A stretch of 64,000 bases of DNA from Microtetraspora malaysiensis (GTDB lineage: Bacteria; Actinomycetota; Actinomycetes; Streptosporangiales; Streptosporangiaceae), in contig NZ_BBYJ01000006.1 in assembly GCF_001528665.1 (NCBI RefSeq), forward strand, positions 186,001 to 250,000, read 5' to 3'. This document shows positions 51,873-61,100 of the stretch, one piece after another. Under the pieces are notes generated by a model. That model made no database searches, was not told the DNA's origin, and worked only from the letters and a program-made list of their open reading frames with translations. The stretch's first letter is position 1; each line of letters begins with the position of its first letter. The position numbers were made by a program, and so were the translations under genes.

Positions 51873-52580
51873 GTGTTGTATTGGGTGGTGAAGTACACCA
51901 TCTGGCCATTGCTCCGGCTCATCTACCGCCCCTGGGCTAAGGGGATGGAGAACGTGCCGGCCGAAGGTCCGGTGATCCTGGCGGGCAACCACCTGTCGTT
52001 CGCCGACCATTTCTTCGGCGCGGGGTTTCTACCGCGCAAGGTCATCTCCCTCGGCAAGGCCGAGTACTTCACCGGCCGCGGGATCAAGGGCTTGGTCAGC
52101 CGGGCCTTCTTCTCCGGTGTCGGGACCGTGCCGATCGACCGTTCCGGGGGCAAGGCCAGCGAGGCGGCGCTCCGCACCGGCTTGCGCGTCCTCAAGGACA
52201 ACCAGGTCCTCGGCATCTATCCGGAGGGGACGCGCTCTCCGGACGGCCGGCTGTACAAGGGCAAGACCGGCGTCGCCCGGCTCGCCCTGGAGGCCCGCGC
52301 CCCGGTCATCCCCTGGGCGATGGTCAACACGTTCGAGATGATGCCCCCCGGGCACCCCATCCCCAAGTTCGGCATCCGTCCCGGTGTCAGGTACGGCAAG
52401 CCGCTCGACTTCTCCCGCTACTACGGGATGGAAGGCGACCGCCTTGTGCTCCGCGCCGTCACCGACGAGATCATGTACGCGCTGATGGAGCTGTCCGGCC
52501 AGGAATACGTGGACAAGTACGCCGCCAGCGCCAAGGTCGAGATGGTCCGCGCCGCTCGGGCGGCCGCGTCGCAGTCCTGA
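51873..52580 (+). CDS. plsC: 1-acyl-sn-glycerol-3-phosphate acyltransferase-like (PlsC family)
   Basis: 235-residue membrane-associated acyltransferase. Block I is NHLSFADHFF (the NHxSxxD motif with catalytic His/Asp), block II contains GVGTVPIDRSGG, and block III is YPEGTRSPDGRLYKG. It acylates lysophosphatidic acid or a related glycerolipid acceptor. Gene order places it like M. tuberculosis Rv2182c. GTG 51873 follows AAGGAG (51859-51864) by 8 nt. Confidence 0.88.
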   Translation: MLYWVVKYTIWPLLRLIYRPWAKGMENVPAEGPVILAGNHLSFADHFFGAGFLPRKVISLGKAEYFTGRGIKGLVSRAFFSGVGTVPIDRSGGKASEAALRTGLRVLKDNQVLGIYPEGTRSPDGRLYKGKTGVARLALEARAPVIPWAMVNTFEMMPPGHPIPKFGIRPGVRYGKPLDFSRYYGMEGDRLVLRAVTDEIMYALMELSGQEYVDKYAASAKVEMVRAARAAASQS

Positions 52581-52603
52581 CCGCCCATTCCTCGAGACGA
52601 GCG

Positions 52604-52632
52604 GCCCCGGATCGAGGATCTCGTCCCGGGGC
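52604..52632. terminator. Hairpin between plsC and the homocysteine methyltransferase gene
   Basis: GCCCCGG (52604-52610) pairs with 52626-52632, and inside it CGAG pairs with CTCG around GAT. A 2x2 internal loop separates the two stems. It lies in the gap between convergent genes. Confidence 0.5.
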
Positions 52633-52680
52633 GCCCGACTCCTGATCGCCGGCTGAGCCCGGGTTCGGCCCTCCGTGGGC

Positions 52681-53544
52681 TCAGACCCGGGCGCGGATCT
52701 GGCGGATGTGCTCCGGCGTGGTGCGGCAGCAGCCGCCGACATACACCGCGCCCAGGGCGTGCCACCGGGCGGCGGCCTCGCCGTACTCCACTGGATCGGT
52801 GAGGCCGAGCCAGCGGTGACCGGCCGCGTCCCATTTCTCGCCGGAGTTGGGATAGACCACGACGGGCTTGCCCTCGATTCGGCCGATCAGGCCCGGGATG
52901 TGGCGCGGGGCCGTGCAGTTCACACCGACCGCGATGACCTGGGGCAACTCGGCGAACAGCGCGGCGCACTCGCGCAGCGGGGTGCCGTCGCTGATGTGCT
53001 CGTCGTCGCGGCACGAGAAGCTGACCCAGGCCCGCACCGACGGCAGCTCACCCAGCAGCGTGGCCAATGCTCGCGCCTCCGCCAGCGACGGGATGGTCTC
53101 GCACGCCAGCAGGTCCGCTCCGGCGTTCGCCAGGATCTCCAGACGGTCCCGGTGCCATGCGGTCAGCCCCGCCTCGTCGAGGTCGTAGTCGCCGGTGTAC
53201 TCGGAGCCGTCGGCCAGATAGGCGCCGTACGGCCCGACGCTCGCGGCCACCAGCCCATGCCCGGCGGCGTCCCGGGCCTGTACGGCCAGCTTGACCGACA
53301 GGCGGATGAGATCCGCCGCCTCCCCCGAGGTCAGGCCGCGCCGCACGAAGCCGGGGATGCTGGCCTGGTAGCTCGCCGTCGTCGCGACGTCCGCACCGGC
53401 CGCGAAGTAGTCGAGATGAACCTGCCGGATCACGCCGGGATCTTCGATCAGCAGCTTGGCCGACCAGAGGTCGTCGGAAAGGTCGCAGCCCAGGGCCTCA
53501 AGGTGGGTGGCGAGGCCGCCATCGAGGATCAGTGTGGAACTCAC
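52681..53544 (-). CDS. mmuM: Homocysteine S-methyltransferase
   Basis: 287-residue zinc-dependent TIM barrel. The zinc cysteines are C210 (AVGVNCTAP) and C272/C273 (YVGGCCRTTPEHI). The opening LILDGGLATHLEALGCDL and EYTGDYDLDE are family hallmarks. It makes methionine from homocysteine with S-methylmethionine or S-adenosylmethionine as methyl donor. No cobalamin-binding domain is present. It stands alone. Confidence 0.92.
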   Translation of the reverse strand: MSSTLILDGGLATHLEALGCDLSDDLWSAKLLIEDPGVIRQVHLDYFAAGADVATTASYQASIPGFVRRGLTSGEAADLIRLSVKLAVQARDAAGHGLVAASVGPYGAYLADGSEYTGDYDLDEAGLTAWHRDRLEILANAGADLLACETIPSLAEARALATLLGELPSVRAWVSFSCRDDEHISDGTPLRECAALFAELPQVIAVGVNCTAPRHIPGLIGRIEGKPVVVYPNSGEKWDAAGHRWLGLTDPVEYGEAAARWHALGAVYVGGCCRTTPEHIRQIRARV

Positions 53545-53776
53545 CGGGCAACCCTATGCGTTCGTGGCATATGGGGCTTAAACGGCTCATTCTCCGTGTG
53601 CTGCGCCGCCGGTCCCCCGTCCCCGCAGGGGGACGCGACGACCGGCCCGACACGGGCGGAGTGCGGGAACCCAGGCGTCCCGCGCCTCGCCCACCGTCCG
53701 ACGTCATCCGTCTGAACGAACCTCACTGATCCCCCCACGAGCGCCGTGAGTCACGGCCGGCGACCCCGACCGAGGC

Positions 53777-56644
53777 TCACTGGCGCTTCCAGAAGGGGCG
53801 GCGTTCGGAGCGGGGCGGCTCTTCGGTGGGCGGTTCCGCTGCGGCGCGCGCCTCTCCGGCATCCGCTGCCGTGGATGATTGCTCCGGCGGGAGCGACGGC
53901 GCGGCGGAGGTCTCCTCAGGGGAGCCAGTGGAAAGCTGGCTGAGGACCTCGACCGCTCGCCGCCACAGATCGGCCAGGTCGACGTCGGCGCGTTCGGCCT
54001 GATCGAGCGCCTCTCCCAGCGCGGACAGCTCCGCATGGCCGCCGACCAGGTGATCGAACACCCGCAGGCGGCTGGCAAGATCCGCGAGGTAGCGACGGCG
54101 GACCGGCTCGGGGGAGGACTCCACCGCGCGGAGCCGCCGCAGTTCCTCGGCCAGGTGCGGCCGGATGCCGTCGAGACTCGTCGTCGGAGCGGTCCCCCCG
54201 CCCGGAGACCAGCCCTGCCCGCCGGTGAACCCGCTGCCGAGCCGAGGCGGTCGCGATGCCGCGCTCCCCGGGGCCGCGGGCGGGCCGACGCCGGCGTCCA
54301 TCCAGGTGATGGGCGTGTCGGCGGGGCGGCCCGGCGCGGGAGCGCTCTTGGCGGAGAAGGCCATCGTGGTCATGGCGGCCGCCATGACCGGCTGAGGCGG
54401 CTCCCAGCCGCTGGGCAGCTCGACCGGCTGGATCACGTGGTGCTCCGGCCTGCCGTCGGCGGCCACGTGGGTGTCCACCGCGACGAACGCGGTGAATCGG
54501 CAGAGCACACCGAAACGCAGCGACGTCGCGACGATCTCGTGTTCCAGCGACCGGTCGCCGATCGCGTACCGATCTTCGAGGTCGCGGACGTGGGCCCGCG
54601 CCCACACGGCCCGGGCGGCGCCACCCGCGGCGTCGCCGCTCACGATCACCGCCGGCACGCGGGTATCCCACGGCCGGCCGTCCGAGGTCAGCCCGTGGAC
54701 GGTCAGCGCCCTCTCGTCACCGGTGCCGACCGTGTCTGGGGAGGTGTCCGGCTCTGTCACACGCCCCATGTCAGATGGGGAGAGCCGCGCCGGGTCGTCG
54801 GTGGCCGTGCCGACGCGATAGCGGCCGGAGACCGTCAGTGGAACGCCGGGGTAGAGCGAGCCGGCGTGCGTGACGGTGCCGGGGACGATGTCGAACCCGT
54901 CCGTCCGGAGCGAGATGCCGGTGACCAGGGGAGAGCCGATGCGGCGATGGATGTGCTCCATCGCCTCGTCGAGGCGGTCTTCCGACTCGACCAGTTCGCA
55001 CCGCCCGGAGCCGAGCACGGCCAGCCTGCCGAGGAATCCGACGTTGACGGCCCGGTCGATCCCGACGGCGTGCACCCGGACGCCGCTCAGTCGCGCCCCG
55101 GTGCGCTCCAGGATCTGGTCCTCGTTGCCGACCTGCCCATCGGTGACCAGCACAAGCACGCGATCGGGCCCGGTGGCGGGTGTCGAGCCGAGAGGCGACG
55201 AGGATTCCGGTTCGGACGGGACCGGGCGGGCCGGCCCCTGGCCGGGGAAGCGGTCAGGGGAACGGCCGGACGCCTGGTCGCCGGACAACGGATGAGGAGG
55301 CGGCGGCAGCTCTGCCGACGGCGGGGGAGTGGACGGGGCGAGCAGACGCAGCGCCTCCTCCATCGGGGCGAGGATCTCGGTGCCGCCCCGCGCTTCCAAC
55401 CGGGACAGGTGCTCGATCGCGTGGTAGCGGTTGCGATCCGTGGCCGGGGTGAGCCCATCGGGGAAAGCGCGCTCGATGACCGTGTCGAACGCGAGCACGG
55501 CGAACCTGTCCCGGGAGGTGAGTGTGTCGACGATGCGCGCCGCGGCCCGCCGGGCGGCGACCATCTTCCACCCGGCCATGCTGCCCGATCGGTCGAGCAG
55601 AAGGACGACGTCCCGGGGAACGGCCTCGCCCGGCTTCTCCGCCGGTGGAACGACGGTCAGCGTGAACGTGCCCTCGGCGGAAGGCGGGGTGCCCTCAGAG
55701 GTGGCCCGCCCCTGATGGGACATGGCAGACCCCTGCCCGGGACCGGCGTCGCCCGTTCCACCGGGCTCGCCGACGGGTCCGGATCCGCGTGACCCGGCCT
55801 CGGCCGGCGTACGGGCCCCGGGGGATGAGGCCGGAGGGTCGGGGACAAGCGCCAGCGAGGTGGACGGCGCGAAGCCCAGACGCAGGATGAAGTCGCGGTC
55901 CAGGCGCTCACCCGGCGTCAGCCGAACAGTGTCACCCTCCTGGATGATCTCGTGGAGGCTGGACCGGATCTCCTTGAGCCCCAGACCGGCGGGATCGATC
56001 GTCGTCACCAGCGAAAGCCGGACCGGATTGGGGAAGCCGGGCAGGAGCACCGGCGGTGTGATCCGCGAGGCGTCGGGCACCGCGTCCGTGTCCGGCGCGG
56101 TGCCGTCGCCGACCTGGCCGCCGTCCAGCGGCGTGCCGGGGATGTAGCGCGGCGCCACCACGAGCGGGAAACGGAACTCGGCCGCGCCGTCTTCGAAGGG
56201 AAGGGGCTGGCTGAGCGTGAGGTGTATCCGCACCCGCTCGCCGGCCAGGATGTTGCCGACCCGGATGGTGAAGACGTCGGGACGGTCCTCCTCGGCAATC
56301 GCCGCGCGGCGGCCTTCGGCGAGCGCGCGGTCGTAGTCGGCTCTGGCCTGTCCGCGCTCCTTCAGCACGCCGTCGATCACCCGATCGTCGGCGGTCATCC
56401 GGAAGGCCGTCACCGCGGCGCGGGGCGGCAGCGGAAAGACGTACGTCGCCTCCAAGGTGACGTCGAAGGGGTTGCGGAACCCCTGCGTCATCTCGACACC
56501 GGCCAGGAGCCCCGCGAGCCGGGCGGCGATGTCGACGCTCTCCAGCGGAAGGTTGCCTCTGGAGGTCTCCAAGGCGCCCAGCCCGGCGTCCGGTACGGGA
56601 TGACACCGCTCGGGCGGCAGGGGGGTGATGATCGGGACAGACAT
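53777..56644 (-). CDS. VIT and VWA domain protein
   Basis: 955 residues. An N-terminal VIT domain (about 25-150) shows FRNPFDVTLEATYVFPLPPRAAV and GQARADYDRALAEGRRAA. A Pro/Gly/Ser linker (about 270-325) follows, then a VWA domain with the MIDAS motif D351-x-S353-x-S355 (LLLDRSGSMAG). This is broken by another Pro-rich insert and then continues with the TDGQVGNE loop. The C-terminal third is helical with Pro-rich inserts. There is no signal peptide, so it acts in the cytoplasm as a binding scaffold. The merR gene lies 3 bp upstream in the same operon. Confidence 0.87.
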   Translation of the reverse strand: MSVPIITPLPPERCHPVPDAGLGALETSRGNLPLESVDIAARLAGLLAGVEMTQGFRNPFDVTLEATYVFPLPPRAAVTAFRMTADDRVIDGVLKERGQARADYDRALAEGRRAAIAEEDRPDVFTIRVGNILAGERVRIHLTLSQPLPFEDGAAEFRFPLVVAPRYIPGTPLDGGQVGDGTAPDTDAVPDASRITPPVLLPGFPNPVRLSLVTTIDPAGLGLKEIRSSLHEIIQEGDTVRLTPGERLDRDFILRLGFAPSTSLALVPDPPASSPGARTPAEAGSRGSGPVGEPGGTGDAGPGQGSAMSHQGRATSEGTPPSAEGTFTLTVVPPAEKPGEAVPRDVVLLLDRSGSMAGWKMVAARRAAARIVDTLTSRDRFAVLAFDTVIERAFPDGLTPATDRNRYHAIEHLSRLEARGGTEILAPMEEALRLLAPSTPPPSAELPPPPHPLSGDQASGRSPDRFPGQGPARPVPSEPESSSPLGSTPATGPDRVLVLVTDGQVGNEDQILERTGARLSGVRVHAVGIDRAVNVGFLGRLAVLGSGRCELVESEDRLDEAMEHIHRRIGSPLVTGISLRTDGFDIVPGTVTHAGSLYPGVPLTVSGRYRVGTATDDPARLSPSDMGRVTEPDTSPDTVGTGDERALTVHGLTSDGRPWDTRVPAVIVSGDAAGGAARAVWARAHVRDLEDRYAIGDRSLEHEIVATSLRFGVLCRFTAFVAVDTHVAADGRPEHHVIQPVELPSGWEPPQPVMAAAMTTMAFSAKSAPAPGRPADTPITWMDAGVGPPAAPGSAASRPPRLGSGFTGGQGWSPGGGTAPTTSLDGIRPHLAEELRRLRAVESSPEPVRRRYLADLASRLRVFDHLVGGHAELSALGEALDQAERADVDLADLWRRAVEVLSQLSTGSPEETSAAPSLPPEQSSTAADAGEARAAAEPPTEEPPRSERRPFWKRQ

Positions 56645-56647
56645 CGG

Positions 56648-57463
56648 TCAGCTCCCTTCCATGGCGGACTCAGGCCGGGCGGCCAGTCCTCTGGCGACAA
56701 GTTCGGCGATGAGGGGTGCGGCGGCCTCGCGGAGTGCCGCCAGGTCGTGTTCGGTGGGCGGGCGCGTCGCCTGGTCCAGCATGATCGTCACGCCGGGAGC
56801 CAGCCGTACGCCGTGGACGAGGTCGGCGGGGCGGGGTGGGAGGGCGTCGCGGGCATGGCCGTTCTCCAGGTCGGCCGCGGAGGCGCGAGTGAGGCCGGCG
56901 GCCCACCGGGCGTCCATCGCGTCGAGCGGTTTCGACGAGGCGGCCACGGAGGGGGACGCGCCCGGTGCTCCGGCGGTGATGGCTGTCATGTCGTGTCCGG
57001 GGGAGGAGCGCGTCCAGAAGCGCTCGGCTCGTCCCGGTCGGCCCGCGTCGGCCGGCGGCGGTGTGCGGACGTCCGGAGCGTCACCCGGCTGAGCGGGGGC
57101 GACGCCGCCCGGCGGGGCCGCCGAGGCGTCAGTCACGGGCGGGTCGACCGGGAGGCCGGCCAAACCGGAGGCGCGTTCCAGCATCTCGTCGGTCGCGCCG
57201 GCGAGCTCGGTCTGGATCTCCGCGATCGACCGGCCCTCGGCCTGGCGGCGCTTGATCGCGACAAGTTGGAGCAGATGACGTCGGCCGTAGAGGGCGACCC
57301 GGCCGCGCCGGGCCAGTGGGGGATCGAGCAGGCCGATCGTCGCGTACCACCGGATGAGCCGCGCGTTCGGAACGTCGCGGACCCGCCCGTTGGGGCGTGG
57401 CCCGGCGCCGAGCAGCGCCGCCGCGCGCTCGGCCAGCTCTCCGATGGTCCACGTGCCTTCCAT
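56648..57463 (-). CDS. MerR-family transcriptional regulator
   Basis: 271 residues. The N-terminal winged helix (about 5-75) reads WTIGELAERAAALLG ... RLIRWYATIGLLDPP, with the second-wing segment YGRRHLLQLVAIKRRQAEG and the helix IAEIQTEL. A long Ala/Pro-rich linker (about 105-165) leads to a C-terminal domain with no recognised ligand site and no metal-binding cysteines. Two TGACACTGTCA palindromes overlap its own promoter, which strongly suggests autoregulation of the merR-VWA operon. ATG 57463 is 6 nt after the -10 hexamer, so the mRNA is probably leaderless. Confidence 0.87.
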   Translation of the reverse strand: MEGTWTIGELAERAAALLGAGPRPNGRVRDVPNARLIRWYATIGLLDPPLARRGRVALYGRRHLLQLVAIKRRQAEGRSIAEIQTELAGATDEMLERASGLAGLPVDPPVTDASAAPPGGVAPAQPGDAPDVRTPPPADAGRPGRAERFWTRSSPGHDMTAITAGAPGASPSVAASSKPLDAMDARWAAGLTRASAADLENGHARDALPPRPADLVHGVRLAPGVTIMLDQATRPPTEHDLAALREAAAPLIAELVARGLAARPESAMEGS

Positions 57464-57469
57464 GCCGCC

Positions 57470-57499
57470 ATGATGACACTGTCATCGTGACACTGTCAA
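57470..57499 (-). promoter_or_regulatory. merR promoter with two tandem 11-bp palindromes
   Basis: TGACACTGTCA occurs twice, at 57474-57484 and 57488-57498, with TCG between (14-bp period). Each is a perfect 5+1+5 palindrome. On the minus strand a perfect -35 TTGACA (57499-57494) lies in the distal copy, and the proximal copy fills most of the 18-bp spacer to -10 CATCAT (57475-57470). A protein bound here would block or distort the promoter, as MerR proteins do. The dps gene starts 80 bp away on the other side. Confidence 0.75.
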
Positions 57500-57579
57500 C
57501 GTTTAGTCCGTGTGGGAGGGGTATGCCAGCTAGTCCGTTGGCAATGACGAACGACTCTGATCGAGGGGGAGGTACCTTC

Positions 57580-58047
57580 ATGACCTCGATAAGCAGTCCG
57601 CTCTCGCCCGACAACAAGAAGATCGCCACGGATTGCCTGCAGGGCGCGCTGATCGATCTGATCGACCTGTCCCTGGAGGGCAAGCAGGCCCACTGGAACG
57701 TCATCGGCCGCCACTTCCGTCCGCTCCATCTGCAGCTCGACGACATCGTGGACTTCGCTCGCGAGAGCTCGGACCTCGTCGCCGAGCGCGCGGTGGCGCT
57801 GGGAGCGAACCCTGACGGCCGTCCCGGCACCGTTGCGCGTGACAGCCACGTGACAAGGGTCGACAGCGGCTACATCGAGGACGGCAAGGTTGTCGCGATC
57901 TTCACCGACGTTCTCGAGTCGATCATCCGCCGCATGCGGGAGCGCATCGACGCGACCGAGACGGCCGACCCCGTCACGCAGGACCTTTTCATCGGGATCA
58001 CCCGCGACCTCGAGAAGCACCACTGGATGATGCAGGCTCAGCGCTGA
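57580..58047 (+). CDS. dps: Dps-family DNA-protection ferritin
   Basis: 155 residues forming one four-helix bundle. The intersubunit ferroxidase ligands are H38 (KQAHWNV), H50 (PLHLQ), and D65 and E69 (SSDLVAER). The dodecamer stores iron and uses H2O2 as oxidant, protecting DNA. There is no long basic tail, so DNA binding may be weak. ATG 57580 follows GGGGGAGG with 7-nt spacing. The gene is divergent from the merR-VWA operon and shares its control region. Confidence 0.9.
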   Translation: MTSISSPLSPDNKKIATDCLQGALIDLIDLSLEGKQAHWNVIGRHFRPLHLQLDDIVDFARESSDLVAERAVALGANPDGRPGTVARDSHVTRVDSGYIEDGKVVAIFTDVLESIIRRMRERIDATETADPVTQDLFIGITRDLEKHHWMMQAQR

Positions 58048-58165
58048 TCGTCCGCTGCTGTGCCGGTGCCCCGGAGCAATCGCAGGGGGAAGGTCAGGCG
58101 GATCGGGGGTGCGGGTGAAAGCCGTGGCCGACCCTCGACACCGCTGAGAGGCGCGGAGCCGCGCG

Positions 58166-61100
58166 TCAAAGGAGCCTGCGGGCGAGACCGGCGACAGACG
58201 GCCGGCTCGCCAGCAACTCGCGGAGGGCGTCCCATTTCGGGGCGCCCTCGTGCTCCGGCGTGCTCTGGCCGCGCATGTCAGACAGCGGAGCGGCGGGCGC
58301 CAGCCCGAGTCGGGCGAGGGCCTCCGCCCACGCGTCGACGCTCCCCGCGGACGCCGCCTTCTCCAGCACTTCCAGGACCGTCTCGCCGGAGCCGCACTCC
58401 TTCGCCAGCGCGGACAGCAGATGCGGCCAGCGGACGGCCAGGGCCGCGACCTTCGCCACCGCGGCGTCGTCGGCGCGGTCCGCGCCGGCCAGGCTCTGCC
58501 GGTACGTCACGAACGAGTAGAACCTGAAGACGTTCACATAGCGCTTGAGCTGGCGCGGATTGGCGGAGGAGAGGACGGGAAGCGCCGCCTCGATCGCCCG
58601 GTAGGCGTTCTCGTCCGTGTAGAGATCGTCGTACACCCGGTCGGCGGCGAGCCGCGTCTCCGGCCACAGGTCCGGTACAGCGCCGCCCGACGGACTTCCC
58701 GGTTCACCGGCCGGCGGCTCGGCGGCGGCCGCCGCGTCTCGCGCTTCCAGAAGACCGGCCGCGCCCGGCGCCTCCAGGAGAGCGGCCGTGTCCGGCGCCG
58801 CGGCCACGGCCTCCTGCGCCTCGCGCGCCGCGGCGTCCAGCGTGTCGGCGGTCGGCGCGGCGGCCCGGATCGTCGCTTCGAGGATCTCGGCAAGCCGCGG
58901 GTCCAGGGGACGCCTTCCGGGGGAGAGCCCGCCACCGGAGGCGCTCCCGGTCGTCCCGGAAGCGGCGTGGACATCGGACCCGAGGGACCGGCCCCCATGA
59001 TCGCCGGACCGCCCGGCCGGAACCGGACGCGCATCCGCCTCCCAACGCGCATCCGCTCCCCAGTGGGCATCCGCCTCCCAGCGCGACGCCGTACGCTCAT
59101 CCGTTCCCCAGCGGGGGGCCGCATGTTCGCCGGCTCCCCAAGCGGCCCGTGCCTGGTCGCGGCCCCGTCCGGCATGCCGCCGGTGGCGGCTCCCGCGCAC
59201 GTCGTCGTCGCCCGGCTCCTTCGCGGCCCCCGCCCCGGGCGCGTCGCCGTCCTCCGCCCCCGGCCCCCTGTCCGTGCCGTCCGAAGGCGGACGCGGGCGC
59301 TCGCGGCGACGGTCGACTCCGAGCAGCGCGCCGATGTATCCGGGCAGGCGATGGGCGTCCTCCAGCGCCGGAAGGCTGAGCGGAAGCTGGACGATCTTCT
59401 CCAGGAAACGCCACCCGAGCCCCGAACGCAGGTCCGCCGGCATGGCTTCCGCGAGATCCTGGTAGGCGACCTCCACATGGGCCGCCACCACATCCGGCTC
59501 CATGGCCAGGACGAAGACGCAGTTCGGGAACTCCCCGGCGAGGAAGAGGTTGATCGCCTCGATCACCTGGGCGACGGTCCCGGAGCCGCATCGGTCCAAA
59601 TCGTCGACGAAGACCACGAGCGGACGCTCCTCAGTGGCCACCAGCCGCAGCACCCGGCGCATGTCGGTCTGGACGAGGTGCAGGAACCCCGTTTTCGCGC
59701 CGTACCCGGGGTCCCCGACGAGGTCGCCCGCCAGTCCGGGAGCCGGGCCGAGCAGGTCCGGCGGCCGGATCAGCCTGCCGAACGCCGTGTCCGCCGACTC
59801 GGTCAGGAACCGGGCGAGCCGTACGGCGCCGCCGGCGAGCGCGGCCACCGAGCCGCACGTGCCGAGGGCCGCCGCGGCGGTGTGCAGGGCGGGGCCGAGC
59901 GCCGGAACCAGGGCCGCGGCGGCGAGCGAGGCGCAGGTGAGCACGATCGTGGCGGCCAGCCCGAGCGCGACGGGCGTGAGCCGGGTGATCGCCATCCGGT
60001 AGGCCCGCCGCCGCACGGCCTCGCGGTCGATCCTGGCGAGGTTGAGCTTCAGCCAGAAGCGTTCGCGCTCGCCGCGGGGCAACCGGCCGGTGACCTGCGT
60101 GATGATCTCGTGTGCGAGGCCCGCCCAGACCTGCTCGCCGTTCTGGTACATCCACGGGTTGAACCACACCGTCGGGCGCCAGTCGGAGGCGCGCAGGGCC
60201 GGCCGTTCCGGTGCGGAGAGGCGGGGATCCTCGCGGGACCGGTCGCCGCCGCGCCTCCGAGCGCACGAGAGCACTTCGGCGATGGTCACCCGGGACGACC
60301 CCCGCGCCTTCCGGCGCAGGACGGCACGGCGCCTCCGCCCCGCCCGCCGTGGCGACGAGCCGGGACGGGCCAGGTGGATCTCGGCCGGATCTCCGTCCGC
60401 CGTGCCCGGGTCGAGCAGGTCCTGGATCATCCGCATCAGCGACGTCTTGCCGGTGCCCCACGGGCCTTTGACGCCGATCGTCAGCGGCGGCAGCGTCTCG
60501 GGATGGCGGACGAACGCCGCGACCGCCTCCGCGTAGGTCCGGTGCCCGAGCTGGTCGTCCGTCGTCCAGCGGTCCGGCGTGAGCCTCGCCCGGGGCCGTA
60601 CGGCGCGGCGGGCGGCCCGCCATCGACGCAGCACGGCGGAGGCGCGGGCGTGCTCGTCCCGGGTCAGCCGCGCCCGCCCGACCTCTCGTACGGCGGGGTG
60701 GACCAGCAGCCCCGAGGCGTCCACGAGCTCCCAGGGCGTGCCGAGCTCCGCGAGCGCCGGCGTCGCGACCCGGCCCGCCGTGCCGCCCGTGTCGCCGGAG
60801 CCGCGCGCGCTCTCGGCCGGTCCCGTGCCGGCCGGATCGCCGTGGTCGCGGTCCGCGAGCAGCAGGGCCGCGAGGTCGGAGGTCAGCGGTTCGCCGTCCT
60901 CGAGCAGCGCGGCAAGCCGCAGCAGGTCCTGGGCGACCGGGCCGAGGTACACGTCGTAGACCCGGGCGACGATCTCCCCGGCGGCCGAGGGGACGGAGCT
61001 CTCCCCGCGCCTGCGGAGCTCGCCGGCCGCCGCGCTCAGCTCGTCGGGCACGGCTCCTCCGGCCGCCGCGCTCCCGGCCCGGCCGGTACGCGCGAGCGGG

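Noticed and set aside
59030-59083. Short regularly spaced repeats as a CRISPR array
   Set aside because: Units are contiguous 18-bp coding repeats without spacers and lie in frame inside a gene; no cas gene is present.
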